NCBI GenBank assembly: GCA_965153455.1
Contig: OZ234496.1
Span: forward strand, 17,042,304-17,106,303
Length of the DNA: 64,000 bases
Direction: 5' to 3'
Source of the DNA: Sphagnum compactum
Taxonomy: Eukaryota; Bryophyta; Sphagnopsida; Sphagnales
Under the pieces are notes generated by a model. The model ran no database searches, was not told the DNA's origin, and saw nothing but the letters and a program-made list of their open reading frames with translations. Below are positions 49,860 to 61,252 of the stretch, piece after piece. Positions within the stretch are counted from its first letter, which is position 1, and each line of letters begins with the position of its first letter. The translations under genes and the position numbers were made by a program.

Positions 49860-50520
49860 ACCTACCATGTGCTTTTTCCTACCTACTTCTCAAAACCAAT
49901 TTCCTACCTACTACTGCCTATGCCCTACCCATTCTTCAGACTTTCGCTACCTACCAAACCTATCTAGCTTAACCCACCGGTCTTAACACTTTCCTACCTA
50001 GTAGAGAATATACCCGGTATACAGTACCTTTTCTTCCTACTTTTGCTACCTACCAGCCCTCTCTAGCTTCAGCTACTGGTCTTCGAACAATTTCCAACCT
50101 AGTAGAGCATATACCCGGAATACACTGCCCTTTCTTCCTGCTTTTGCTACCTACCCACCCTTTCTAGCTTAACCCACTGGTCTGAACACTTTCCTACCTA
50201 GGAGAGCACATACCCGGATACCCTACCGTTTCTTCCCCGCTTTTTCTGCCTTCCAACCCTTTCTAGCTTAGCAACTTCCTACCTAGCAGAGCATATACCC
50301 GGATACCCCACCCTTTCTTTCCTGCTTTCCCTGCCTTCCAACCCTGGCTAGCTTAAGCTACTGTGTCTTATAACCAAACTCCTACCTAGGAAAGAAAATA
50401 CCCGGATCCCTACCCTTTGTTCTCTGCTTTCCTACCTTCCAGCCTACAATAAACTCTGCCCTTTCTGCCTACTTTTCCTACCTTCCTGCCTGTTTTAGCC
50501 TAGCTACTGGTCTTTTTCTG
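49860..50520. repeat. ~110-120-bp tandem array upstream of DUF506
   Basis: Five to six diverged units, each with the blocks TTTCCTACCTAG, AGAGCATATACCCGGATAC, CCCTTTCTTCCTGCTTT, GCTACCTACCAACCCT and TCTAGCTTAAGCTACTGGTCT. The ATACCCGG blocks fall near 50009, 50110, 50210, 50295 and 50397, so the period is about 85-115 bp. It starts about 1.1 kb upstream of the DUF506 start codon. The last unit, near 50410-50520, lacks ATACCCGG. Confidence 0.8.
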
Positions 50521-51014
50521 TCATGGAATATGCTGTTAGGTGCCTGGCCATTATTTAATTTTAATTTTTTCTCAAAACACGCTCTCTTTGCATTTGGGTG
50601 TGCCTTTCTAGGTAGACTTTTTTTTAAAAGGGTTTTTCTTAATTTTTTAAATTTATTTTTCTTTTCTTTTCTTTTCTTTTTTTTTCTTTTTCAGGGGTTA
50701 GGGAGAGGTGTTTTTATTAAGTGGCTTCATCAAATGTACTCTGCCTTTGATTGAGTTTTGGATTTTCTGTTTGGCTTTTGATTCGGAGAAAAAAACAAAT
50801 ATCCGGACAATGTTGAGTAAATATGAAAGAACTTTTTTCTTTTTTTTTTCTTCCTTCTCTTTAAAAGAAAAATAAAATTCCCCACCCCTAACAAGACCAT
50901 TACATTCATCTTTCTTCCCCAAAAAAAACCTAATAATTTGATTTTATTTTTTTCATGGTTAAAAAATCCATGCGGAACAAGGTTAAACATTATTCATAGT
51001 AATGTTACTTAAAC

Positions 51015-51246
51015 GACCGGGGGTGGTTTAATCGTTGTGGGCCTTGTGGTGGTTGTCGCACAAGTGGTCTTGAGTTCAAATCCCACAATTGTTAGTTACA
51101 TAATAATTTAATTGAAGAACCCATTCATGTCTTTAGGTCATCTCGTGAAATCCATTTGAACTCTCATGGTGGTGCTCACGAATGAATGTCGGAGTGTAAC
51201 CCAAGTTTCAGTTCATCCCTTTGGGTATATGATGGCGTAATAATAT
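51015..51246 (+). mobile_element. tRNA-derived SINE, ~230 bp
   Basis: The left part contains a Pol III B-box-like sequence, GAGTTCAAATCCCAC (51070-51084), preceded by about 45 bp with a weaker A-box-like TGGTTTAATCG, as in a tRNA head. The unrelated body ends in AACCCAAGTTTCAGTTCATC, CCTTTGGGTATATGATGGCG and a TAATAATATTT tail, the style of plant SINE 3' ends. Short direct repeats TTAAAC flank it (51009-51014 and 51247-51252). It carries no gene. The A box is degenerate, so the promoter may be dead. Confidence 0.7.
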
Positions 51247-54200
51247 TTAAACAAAAAATGGTTTGAAGGAGTTTTTGTTAGGTAGTATAAACATGGTGGG
51301 ATTTGTTTTTCCACACTCTTTTTCCCCCAATTGTGTACAACCCTTCTTCGGGAAGCCTCACCTTGTCCATCTCTCCCCCCCACCCCGGCCCCCAAATACC
51401 AAGTTGGGGATTTTTTTAAATTTAAAATATCATTTTATTTTATTTTATTTGTTAACTATAATTTTTAGGGAGTTCGAATCAAACTTCAAATTGACCTTGT
51501 TTTGTTGGCAAGGTTGTTTTGGTACGAAAATTCTCTAACAAGCTAGCTACCTCATGGGTGTGATTGATTCTTCGATTTTTGCGGGATCAAACTCCAAGGA
51601 GAGAGCTCTCACTTCAAGGGAATGGAATACCAATATTCTGAGTTTGAGACTTCATCTTCAAGAAAAGCGTGTTTTGGTCATTTCCCATTTGCCCGACTAC
51701 CACAAAATTCAATTCAAAGTGTGTTATCATCTACCTTCTTGGTGTTTTCCGTGATTATTAACATGTTAGGGTTAGGGTTTGCAAAATATTCACATAAATT
51801 GACTTTGAATCCCATAAAAAGGTCGACTCTATGTGTAATTTTTGCCAATGAGGGAAAGTTGCAAACACAACAAAACCAGCAAGGGGAGAGAAGTCTCAAA
51901 GAACACAAAAAAAACCCACCTCAAAAAAAGACCCCTTATTGATAGGGTTACCATGTCTCCAACCTCACAAAGGTTAAAATGCGCAATCTAGAATCAAATG
52001 GCATAATGGCCATTACTACAACGACACGAAGCTTGGTCATCAAAACATGACCTAGCAAGCAAGTGTATTGAATATTGGAAACCTCAAAGAGACTCCGCTA
52101 CAAGTGATAATTATTGGGGGCGCCAAAGCCACAAATGGTATGGTATGGTATTGTTCCCCAAAATAAGGTAGTGGTGGTAAGAAATAATCAGGTTCATTGT
52201 TACAACGTTGTGCGATATGAAGGCCATAGGAGAGGGGGTTTGGTTTGTAGGGGTTTTTGAAGACGCAGAATAACCTAACTCAAACGCACAATGGGTTTTC
52301 CATTTTTTGCCCAAAAAAAAGTATATGGAATGGGTGTGTCGGTTGGTTGGTTCCATGTGCACAAAACCAATAATAAGAAGCCCGACTCACTCCCATCCCA
52401 ATTTTGGATTTGTCCCACCACACCAAACAACACACATACCCAAGTTGCACCTGGATTTTGTCAAAGCTGACTACCTAATACGAAGGAGGAGAAGGAGGAG
52501 AAGAAGACAAGTCACGGAGATGCCAGAAACTCCCAATCTTTGGAGATTTTGCACCAGAAAAGCAAAGTACCTTTGCTTAAGAACATTTGCAGCAAAAAAC
52601 ACCAGTAAACCCCAGTACTACAGGCACCAGCAAATTTAATTCAATGCTCAGTTCCATTGGAGTTGGTGATGCTTTGAGTGACACATTTTTGCAGTATGTC
52701 AACTATAAAATGCTCTTGTAACATAACCTAAGCTCATAATGTATGTGTGCCAGAAGGTAGTAAAAGTATGAAGAACAAGTTGCAAAGTTGAAAATGTATA
52801 TATATGTTAGGCTACATTTACACAAAACCAAAAAAAATTAATGGTTTGTGTGTGTGCCTTGCCTTCTCTTGGTCCAAAATCCATAATAGTAGGCTAGGAG
52901 GATGTGCTGAAAGAAAGTTCAGAATTTCCTTTTTCAAGTATCTTTTGCACTTTGCATGCCTTTTGCATGAGCCACATGCAACATTCAAGTACTAGTTCAC
53001 TCTGGCCACTAACTACTCTTTTTAAAACTTTTAATACAATTCCAAGAGATTGATTGGGATGGATTCACACAATTTCATTAGCCTTGGTTTCTTTTCTTCT
53101 TCACACCTTGGCACAACCTTATGAGGCCATTACAACATTGAAGTGCCATTTTTATGGAAATGAACTCCTTCAAACAATTCAAAGGCTCCCATTCTAAAAA
53201 TCTCATTGGTCACATAGGCACTTCCCCCTTCCCCCCCCCAAACTAGGCACAAGCCTACTTCATAGTAGACCTCGTATATTTTGTATATATTTTTTCTACA
53301 CTTATACTATAACCCTTGTCTATATTTGTACAAACAAGGTTATACAAACAAGGATGTAAAACTAAGGTATAAATCCTAAACCCTAACCTTACAACCAAGT
53401 ACCCAATGTTTCCAAAGGATGCACAAAGCTTCAGGTTTCATTTGGAATCCCTATTGGGTCCCCCTAGCTCCTTTTTGAGAAAACCCAACAAATGTTTTTA
53501 AAAGAAAACCTAAAGAGAACTAAATGAGAGTTCATTTTTTCCTTCCCTAAGAGAAAAAAATGTCTAATGAATTTGTTGGAGCATTCCATATTCACACCAT
53601 GCCAATAGGTATGTCAATAGACACAATAATGTTGACAACATGATGCTTGCTCACTCCAAAAGTTTGCATGATTAGAAAATTCCTGGTACCTTAAAATAAT
53701 TTCCCTTAAAATTAATTTATAAAGGGGGGGAAAAAAAAGAATTGCAACAAAAAAAGGCCAAGCCAAGACACTCCAAGGGGCCCCCCATTCTCATCACCCC
53801 TTCTTCTTCTTCCCCTCCCCTAAAAGCTGGCAACATAAGGTCAAGATAGGTGAAGGCAAGAAACATGGTTGTTGGGGAGGGGGGGGGGAATAGGGACCTA
53901 CCTATAAATTGTTCAAGAGTTGGGTTTCTTGACCTGGGAATTAAATTAAGTTACTTGTATTTCCTCTAGGGCAAAATGTAACTTAGCATTGGGAGAATTA
54001 CATGCTTAACTATAACTGAATCCATCTTCCTAACCCATCATGATGGAAACCATGTGATATTACCCATTTAGTATTGTGTGATTATTCAACAAACATGTTA
54101 TGCAATTTGAAGTATGATACAAGACTCACTCACATCATGGAGGCAACTCCCATGCTACTTCTACTTGTCGTGAATGAATGTCCCTCAAAAAGAAAATTTG

Positions 54201-54862
54201 TCCATACTTGAAAAACACGTCACCTAACTTAGGGTTTTGCTTAGAGTTTTGTTTAGGGTTTCGCAAGACTTATTGTTCGTGGTTGCTTTGATTTTGGCCA
54301 ATCCTATGTAGCTTATTGCGTAAGTAGTCGTAGTGTTGGGGATTTTTGTCGTTCATGAGTGGTGGTGAAAACTTGGAAAGCTTTGAAATTTGAATGCTTT
54401 TGCGAAGGAAAGGAGGTGATGGGAAATTTTAGCTTCATTTGTTTGTCACCATGTCATGTCCTTTGGGTGGGTTATCATCATTTTTTGCCGTCATTAGCTC
54501 ACTCTCTCTCGGGTCCACGTGAAAGTTTCAAAGTATAGTTGTACGCTTACTAAGTACTCCCTCAAGGAACATGTTCCGGCATGGTTTCCCATACTTTTTA
54601 TCCTCTTTCAACAAACAAAGTCAATCTATGTTTTTCAATACACATACTTACAACAACACTACCCTCATTGGTCATTTTGTGGAAATATTGGAAACCGCTA
54701 TCCCAAAACCTTCACTCCCCCGTCCCTCTTGCATATTTACGTCTAGTCTTTGTTGTTGATGTGGAATGTAAATATCTTCCAATTTTAAAAAAAAATTCAA
54801 TTCATTCAAATTTCCATTTCAACAATAAGTGACTTTTGGGGTGTTGACACAAAACAAATGGC

Positions 54863-54888
54863 ATATATATATATATATATATATATAT
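54863..54888. repeat. AT dinucleotide microsatellite
   Basis: About 13 uninterrupted AT units. Simple-sequence repeat without further context. Confidence 0.9.
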
Positions 54889-56222
54889 TCTCCAAATTCA
54901 TTTTTTGTAAGTTTTCAATTCATCCTAATTATTCATTTCTAGTGGGAAATGCCTTTTGGGTGTTGACAAAAATTGATGGTTCTCCGAATTGTCAATAAAA
55001 TTGCTTTTATACATGTTGACAAAATGTCTCATCTCGAGTGTCACTTGTAGACATACGGTTCCTCTATTCTATTGTGGTGCCTATGGTGTTCTCAATTTTC
55101 CAAATTATTTTCTACCTACAAAACCTTGGGTTTGACACTAATAAACATAAAATGAACAAAGAACTCAATGGGTTAGGAGGGTAGCTAATGAACCTTGGTT
55201 TGTAAAGAGAGCAACACAAACCAAGAAGGCGTTTCATTTCATGTTTTTGTTGTCATTGGCTTGATAAGTCTTCCACCCACCCCTAATGAAACCCATAGAC
55301 CTCCAAGCTTTTGGTGTTTATGGAAATTTTCCTTCCCTTTAAAATAGAGCTTCCCAACTAAATAAACAAATAAATAAAACCTACAAATGGAGGATTTAAA
55401 AGACTACTTCTAACCATGGTTTGTGTTGGATAAGATTGTACTCATATTTTTATTTCTGAATTTTCAAACTTGATAATCGTCCTTAAAATTTGCTTTACAC
55501 TTGAACTCATCCTTCTAGCCTAAAACTTGTTTTGGGGGCCAAGGATGTCGGTTTTCCACTCGGTTCATTTTTAGGTACACAATTAACAATGACTAAAGGC
55601 AAAGCTTAAGTTCACCGGATAACCATGGTAAGAGTTGATGCTTTGAGATTTGAAAATTAAGGGTCAAAAAGTGTGAATTTAAAAATGGCTTCGGAGTTAA
55701 TTTCCGAATGAAGGTTAAGAAAACCTAACCACGATTGTGGTTGAGACACTTTGACACTCGAGATCTGGAGACTAAGGGGCCCAGGCTAAGTCGAGGGTAT
55801 GGTTAAAAAGGGTTTTACGACTACTACATACTGAAACCCTAATAATTGGGTAAGGTCTCTGCAACAAGTTTCGATCGAGAGTTATAACCGAGGTGCCATC
55901 ATGATCGTAATGTTCTCGTTTGGCGCACTAACTAGGACTACGGGTGAACTGCTACTTGTGCCTGTCAAGTATATTGACAATTTTTACAGGTGAACTAACC
56001 CCATCTCTTTGGCGTCACCCCCTACGCATAAGTCATAAGCTACAGCTCAAAGGTTCTCTCACTCACTCGATCTTTTTTAGGGTTTTTTTTCCCAAAGTAT
56101 TCTTTTTTCCTCGCAAAACTACAAACACACAAAAGGTTCGAACCTTTCTTTTCCCTCTAGTATGGATGGGTTCAAGTTAGCTTGTAATGTTTGTATAAAA
56201 CATTAATTAATAATCGCACCCG

Positions 56223-56330
56223 TTAATCCATCTTCGTCTCCAATTTTTTCCTATGTACTTTGACTAATTACTTGATAATTAATCGATCTTTGTCTCCAAT
56301 TTTTTCCTATGTACTTTGACTAATTACTTT
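56223..56330. repeat. Two-copy 56-bp tandem duplication
   Basis: TCTCCAATTTTTTCCTATGT and the following ACTTTGACTAATTACTT occur twice, at offset 56. The copies (56223-56274 and 56279-56330) differ at only about two positions, so the duplication is recent. Confidence 0.85.
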
Positions 56331-56658
56331 GATTTGAACCCAAAACTCCCAACTAGCTAGTAGACTTGACTTTTGACCTAACCCTAGTAATTAATTAATT
56401 ACTCAGTGTTGAAAATGGCCTACATAATACATTACACTACTTAGTACTTCCTCACACAACTTACAAGTACTCTCTATTCCCTCACTAGAAAGCAAAACAA
56501 ATGTGATAATAATAATAATAATAGTATAGTTTAGATCACAAAATCCTAAAGACCCTACTTTAATCCACCTTTCATATCAAGTCTTTTGCACTTTGTTTCT
56601 TGGGGGGTGGGTCATCACTCTCCACCTTTGAAAATGAGTTATGTTTTTGGCTACTATA

Positions 56659-56690
56659 AACCCTAAACCCTAAACCCTAACCCTAGGATC
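56659..56690. repeat. Interstitial telomere-type repeat
   Basis: Four successive CCCTAAA/CCCTAA units read on the + strand, the plant telomere motif. Shorter versions occur near 5386, 33780, 51770, 53370 and 54230. Confidence 0.8.
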
Positions 56691-59600
56691 TTACAAGCAT
56701 ATAGTAAACACATTTTGTCGCATCCCATATACAACATGCAAGGATGGGCCGTAACAAGCATCAGCAACTCATCAGCTTCAATTGTCCCCGACATCATGGC
56801 TTCAATGGCAATTGATCGATCGCCATCCTCCGGCATAGGACTACTAATAATCAATCGTCCACACAACATAGGACAACTACGACAGAAAAAAAATTTGTCA
56901 CCCGAAAACTTTGAGAAAAGATGTTTAAAAAGTTTTAAACTCGAATCTTTTTGTTAAAATTTTTTAAACCGCATATTTATTCTTTAGATGTAGTTAGTAC
57001 TTAGTACTACTACTACTACGTGAGCACTAAGTGACTAAGATAATTTTAATTCTTATTTTGGCACTACATCGGGGGCAAGCAATTGAGATGATTTCAACTC
57101 ATATTTTTTCTAGTGCATGAGCTCAAGCAATTGTGATTGGTGATTAGTTTTTTGGAGAATTTTAGCCAAAATTCAACCTGAAAAATGTGATTCCAACTTA
57201 TTATGCAAAGGATTCTTCATGAAAAAAATTGCCCCAAATTTGTCAAATTTTGAGAGAAAAAAACTCCAAATTGCCATGTTATTATAGTAAGTTCTAATAA
57301 GTAGCTAAGAATATAAAACCATACTTTAATATTTTTTTTTACTTTCTTATCTTTTTTATAACCCACTTTCACTAAATTTTCTTCAAAATTATCATCTCTT
57401 TGTCTACATCACAAAATTGGAACAAAAAACATCAATCTTGGGAATTTTCAAATTCATATTTTTCTATTACATGAATGCAAGCAATGTGGAAACCCTAGTC
57501 CCAATGACTTGCAACCATATTGTACAATTATTTGGATGCAACCCATTGGGACTAGGGTTTCTCTTTTCAATTTTGTGATACCAAAAAATTGGGGAATTAT
57601 TTTTTCCAAAAAATTGGCTGAATCAGTCAAATTTATATCAAAAATCAATTCCCAAAAGCTCTCAAATTTTGGTTCAAAACAAAAAAAAACCCCAAAAAAA
57701 CAATGATTGGGATATTTTAATTCGTATTTTTTTCTATTTGGTTAAATATAATTAAATAATTGGGAAGTGGGATAAGGTTTTTTTTTGGGGGACAAATTTT
57801 ATTATTAATTTTTTTTAAAAAAATGGGGAAAGTTTGAAAATTTTGTTCCCTTAGTCTAAATTTGACTATGCTTGCTATTTTTTCGGGGAAAAACTTGCCA
57901 AATTTTAAGAAAATTACAAATATTGAAAAAAAAACCCTAATTGGGATCATTAAATTCATATAGTACAAAGGGATGTGGTTCTTGAGGTCATGTTGTACAC
58001 TCAATTCACATGATATTTTTTTTCACCCTTTTGTAGAGAGTGAAAGAAGGAACAATTTTGTTTGGAATGATTTAGTATTTGTCAGCGAAAGATAGCAAAG
58101 TGTATGAACGAATGAATGAACAAAGTGAATGAATGAATACTGATTTCTCTTTTCTCTTTCCGCCCCCAAACGAGAACAAGATCATATCCATTGAATTATT
58201 ACTGCGTTATCTGCCGATACAGTGTGATCCGTTTTGGCCATCATTAGGTGGCGTGCACCCGACCGATGGCACATCATTTTGGCCTTGCGCTGTAACGATG
58301 GCAAACAAACGCGCCAAATGAAACAAGGCGTGATGTTTGGTGTGCGAGTGGGGTAGGGCGGGGCGGGGAGTCGGGAGTTGTTTGTTCGTACTATGAAATA
58401 TAAGCTCGCTCGCCAACATGCACTATCTTTTTTTTAGCCCTTACAAGAAGAAGTGTGGGTCGGTGAAACAAATATAATGTTAGAATACGTCCAAATGCAA
58501 ACAATTAAAAAATTATCATTTCCCAAGAAAATTACAAGGAGGATTGTGACAATATTCAAATACCCAATATCAAATACATCAATTGCAAAAAATATATATA
58601 TATCAATTTTATGTATAACATATTCATTAAAAAAATTGGTCCAAAAAAAGATTTCTTCATCATGCTAGGATTTAGGTTTTTGATTAAAATACTTGTATTA
58701 AAACATGTTTAAAATCCAACAAAATAATGTGTAAATTGTAATTTTTTTATTGATTTAATATATACTCATATATGACAAGTATGGTTTTTTTGTTTTTTTT
58801 CCCAATTTTTGTGGTTTTGAAAGTTTGGCAAATATTCCACATTTTCCAAAAAAAACATTTATCACCACAATGCAAAAACTCACACCCCCCTCCTCCCCCA
58901 AAAGAATGCCAATATTAAATGCTTTGTGAGTAATACAAAATAATGGTCATGAAGAGATTGCTTCAACACCCTTTAGAGTTTAGGTTTATGATTCATAAAA
59001 CTTTAATGATAAAAACATGTAAAACACTAGAGTAAATTGTAACACTACAAAATCATAACAATATTCCTACAACATTTTTAGGGGGTCTTAGGGTTGATGA
59101 ATGTTTCCTCTAGTACCTACTAAAGAATCATTACACAATTGATGTAATTAAATGCTATGAATCAAACTCATATTTGGAAGGGGAAAACATTGTGATGATG
59201 AAGAAAAAGATTGAAAAATAATTTGAGAAGATTGCACTTCAAAATATCCAAAATAAGTGAGAACTTTGTATGATTATTTCTTTGAATGTGAAAGACATCT
59301 TTTGTAACAAACTTTCAAACAATTTTACAAAAGTTATTAGATCCTTGTTTTTGCCCCCTTGTTGTTGTGAATGTTTAACCATATGGATGCTATTGTGCAA
59401 TTTTTTTTTTTAAATTGTAAAAAAGCTAGGGTTAAGGATTTCTTGTTTTACTAATAAAAATTTGTAAATATATTCAAAAAAATTAGGGTTAACCCTAAAT
59501 TTATTTTATTAAACCCTAAAATTTGTTAATAATATGGTAGGGAAAAAAAAAAATTACTCTGAACCGAGACCCATTATTATTTGGAGGAGTGCGGACAACA

Positions 59601-60255
59601 CCACAGCAAATAGATTCCGAAAACTTTTACTACTTGTCATGATGATGTCATCGTGGTAAAAATAATTCTCTTCTTTTAACTCACTCGGTAGGTACCAAAT
59701 TTGAATTGAATCTACTTTGTAAGTTTTTTTTTGTTTGTTATATCCAGTGCAGCACATGTAAGCAAGTACCCGACCCTTACGCCATAACATGGCGTCATTC
59801 CCAATTGAAAGTGCACAGCTAAATTGCCGCACAAGAGTATGTAATGTAATGTATGTACCACAACAAGTTGTTGGCTGCTTGATATGCGCCCCAGACTCGC
59901 TCAAGTGAGAGTGTACCAAAATGAATAAGTTGTTGCAATCAATCCAATGGCCATTTGGGTGGGGATGTATTTTTTTACAAAGTAATTTTTTAACTCCCAA
60001 TGTTTGAGATTTTTGTCTTATTATTACTCCCTTGAGTTGTTCCGTTGATCATTTTTTGGGGTCCATTTCTTTCTTTTTGATGCATAGTGGTGTGATGCCT
60101 TGTTGTTTGTCCGACTTGCACTCAAATTGTGGGTGCGTGTGTGTGCAAGCATTTTTTTTTAATGCCAATTTCATCTACCTCTTAACTCCATGGGGGGAAG
60201 AAATTGGTAATGATCTTCCATAATGGGGGGAGCTTGTGACCACTCTTCATGTTTA

Positions 60256-60660
60256 CTCCATTGGGTTAACCACATTCGCATTTTGTGGGAATTTTGTGAT
60301 TCCCAATCCATTGGGTGGATTGGCAATTGTGGAATTTGTGATTTGGCCACTCCATTGGGTAGATTCGTGTTTATGGCATTTTGTGGAAATTTCTACTCCA
60401 TTGGGTGGATTGGCAATTGCTGAATTTGTGAATTGCCACTCCATTGGGTAGATTCGCAGTTATGGCACTTTGTGAGAATTTCTACTCCATTCGGTAGATT
60501 CGCAATTTGGAAATTTGTGATTTTGCCACTCCATTGGGTAGATTCGTGTTTATGGCATTTTGTGGAAATTTCTACTCTGTTTGGTAGATGGGCAATTTGG
60601 GAATTTGTGATTTGCCACTCCATTGGGTAGATTCGCGATTATGGAATTCATGATTTCCAC
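60256..60660. repeat. Higher-order tandem repeat, alternating 43- and 46-bp monomers
   Basis: Monomers begin with CTCCATTGGG near 60256, 60306, 60350, 60396, 60439, 60485, 60529, 60575 and 60618, ending near 60660. Two types alternate. Type A (43-46 bp) reads GGATTGGCAATTTGGGAATT, then TGTGATTTGCCA. Type B (44-46 bp) reads AGATTCGTGTTTATGGCATT, then TTGTGGAAATTTCTA. The dimer of ~89 bp is the higher-order unit. Open frames on both strands (for example HWVDSCLWHFVEIST) follow from the repeat. Confidence 0.9.
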
Positions 60661-61163
60661 TCGGGTTAATTTTTTGAGTAAAGTAAAATATGCCGTGCAA
60701 ATGACAATTGGGAATTGAATGCTAGCATGAGTGTAAGCAACAATGCCACATCACAAGGAAATAAATTGGAGATTGGCACTCTAGCACCCCAAGTACACTA
60801 TATTCAACACTAGTGGTACATTGTGACCTATGGCTATTGTCACCTTGCATGGTACCTTGTCCCTCTCATTTAATTGTTTTTTATTTTATTTTTCTTCCAA
60901 CTAAGCTAAATCTCACCAACCTCTTCCATGCTTTATATTTAGGGACCGCACAATACTCATAAATTTTACTCATAAATAATGAAAATTTTAAAACTTATAA
61001 GGAGCCAATATTTGTCTCATCATAACTCACTTTTTCTTTACAAGAAAAATAAAATCAAGAGATGCATGGACATGGAAGAATTTGATTTAAGGAAATTTCA
61101 AACACATTAAAATTATTATTTGAATTGTTGAGGTCCCTATTTAGTTTATGTTTATGTCTAGGG

Positions 61164-61252
61164 GAAGGCCCTATTTGTCACGGCGTCCATGACCTAGGAA
61201 CCGAAGATGGAACTTAAGTTCCAAGGTGTAATGCCGTCACAATAGGGCCTTC
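61164..61252. ncRNA. Long imperfect hairpin, possible small-RNA precursor or MITE remnant
   Basis: The left arm GAAGGCCCTATT ... CCTAGGAAC (61164-61201) pairs with the right arm GTTCCAAGG ... AATAGGGCCTTC (61218-61252). The outer 12 base pairs are perfect, a CGGC/GCCG block follows, then an 8 of 9 inner stem with a 16-base loop. A perfect palindrome GGAACTTAAGTTCC sits near the loop (61209-61222). The shape is like a plant pre-miRNA or a short inverted-repeat transposon remnant. There is no expression evidence. Confidence 0.4.

Larger units (their letters stand above)
51253..60255. other. Long AT-rich spacer, no supported gene
   Basis: Nothing here joins into a gene that I recognise. Visible items are an AT microsatellite (54863-54888), a 56-bp direct duplication (56223-56330), a telomere-like block (56659-56690), ATCACAAAATTGG fragments of the dispersed repeat (57410), and a CG-richer patch at 58200-58400 that could be a small promoter or an old insertion. 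The minus-strand frame at 59554-60000 begins at TTG and has no domain. Confidence 0.45.

Noticed and set aside
59554-60000. 148-codon open frame on the minus strand
   Set aside because: It begins at TTG, has no recognisable domain and no splice partners, and its composition looks like spacer DNA.
60236-60630. Open frames of 63-76 codons on both strands with repeated HWVDSCLWHF-like phrases
   Set aside because: Products of the tandem repeat; frame is not maintained because monomers have lengths that are not multiples of three.
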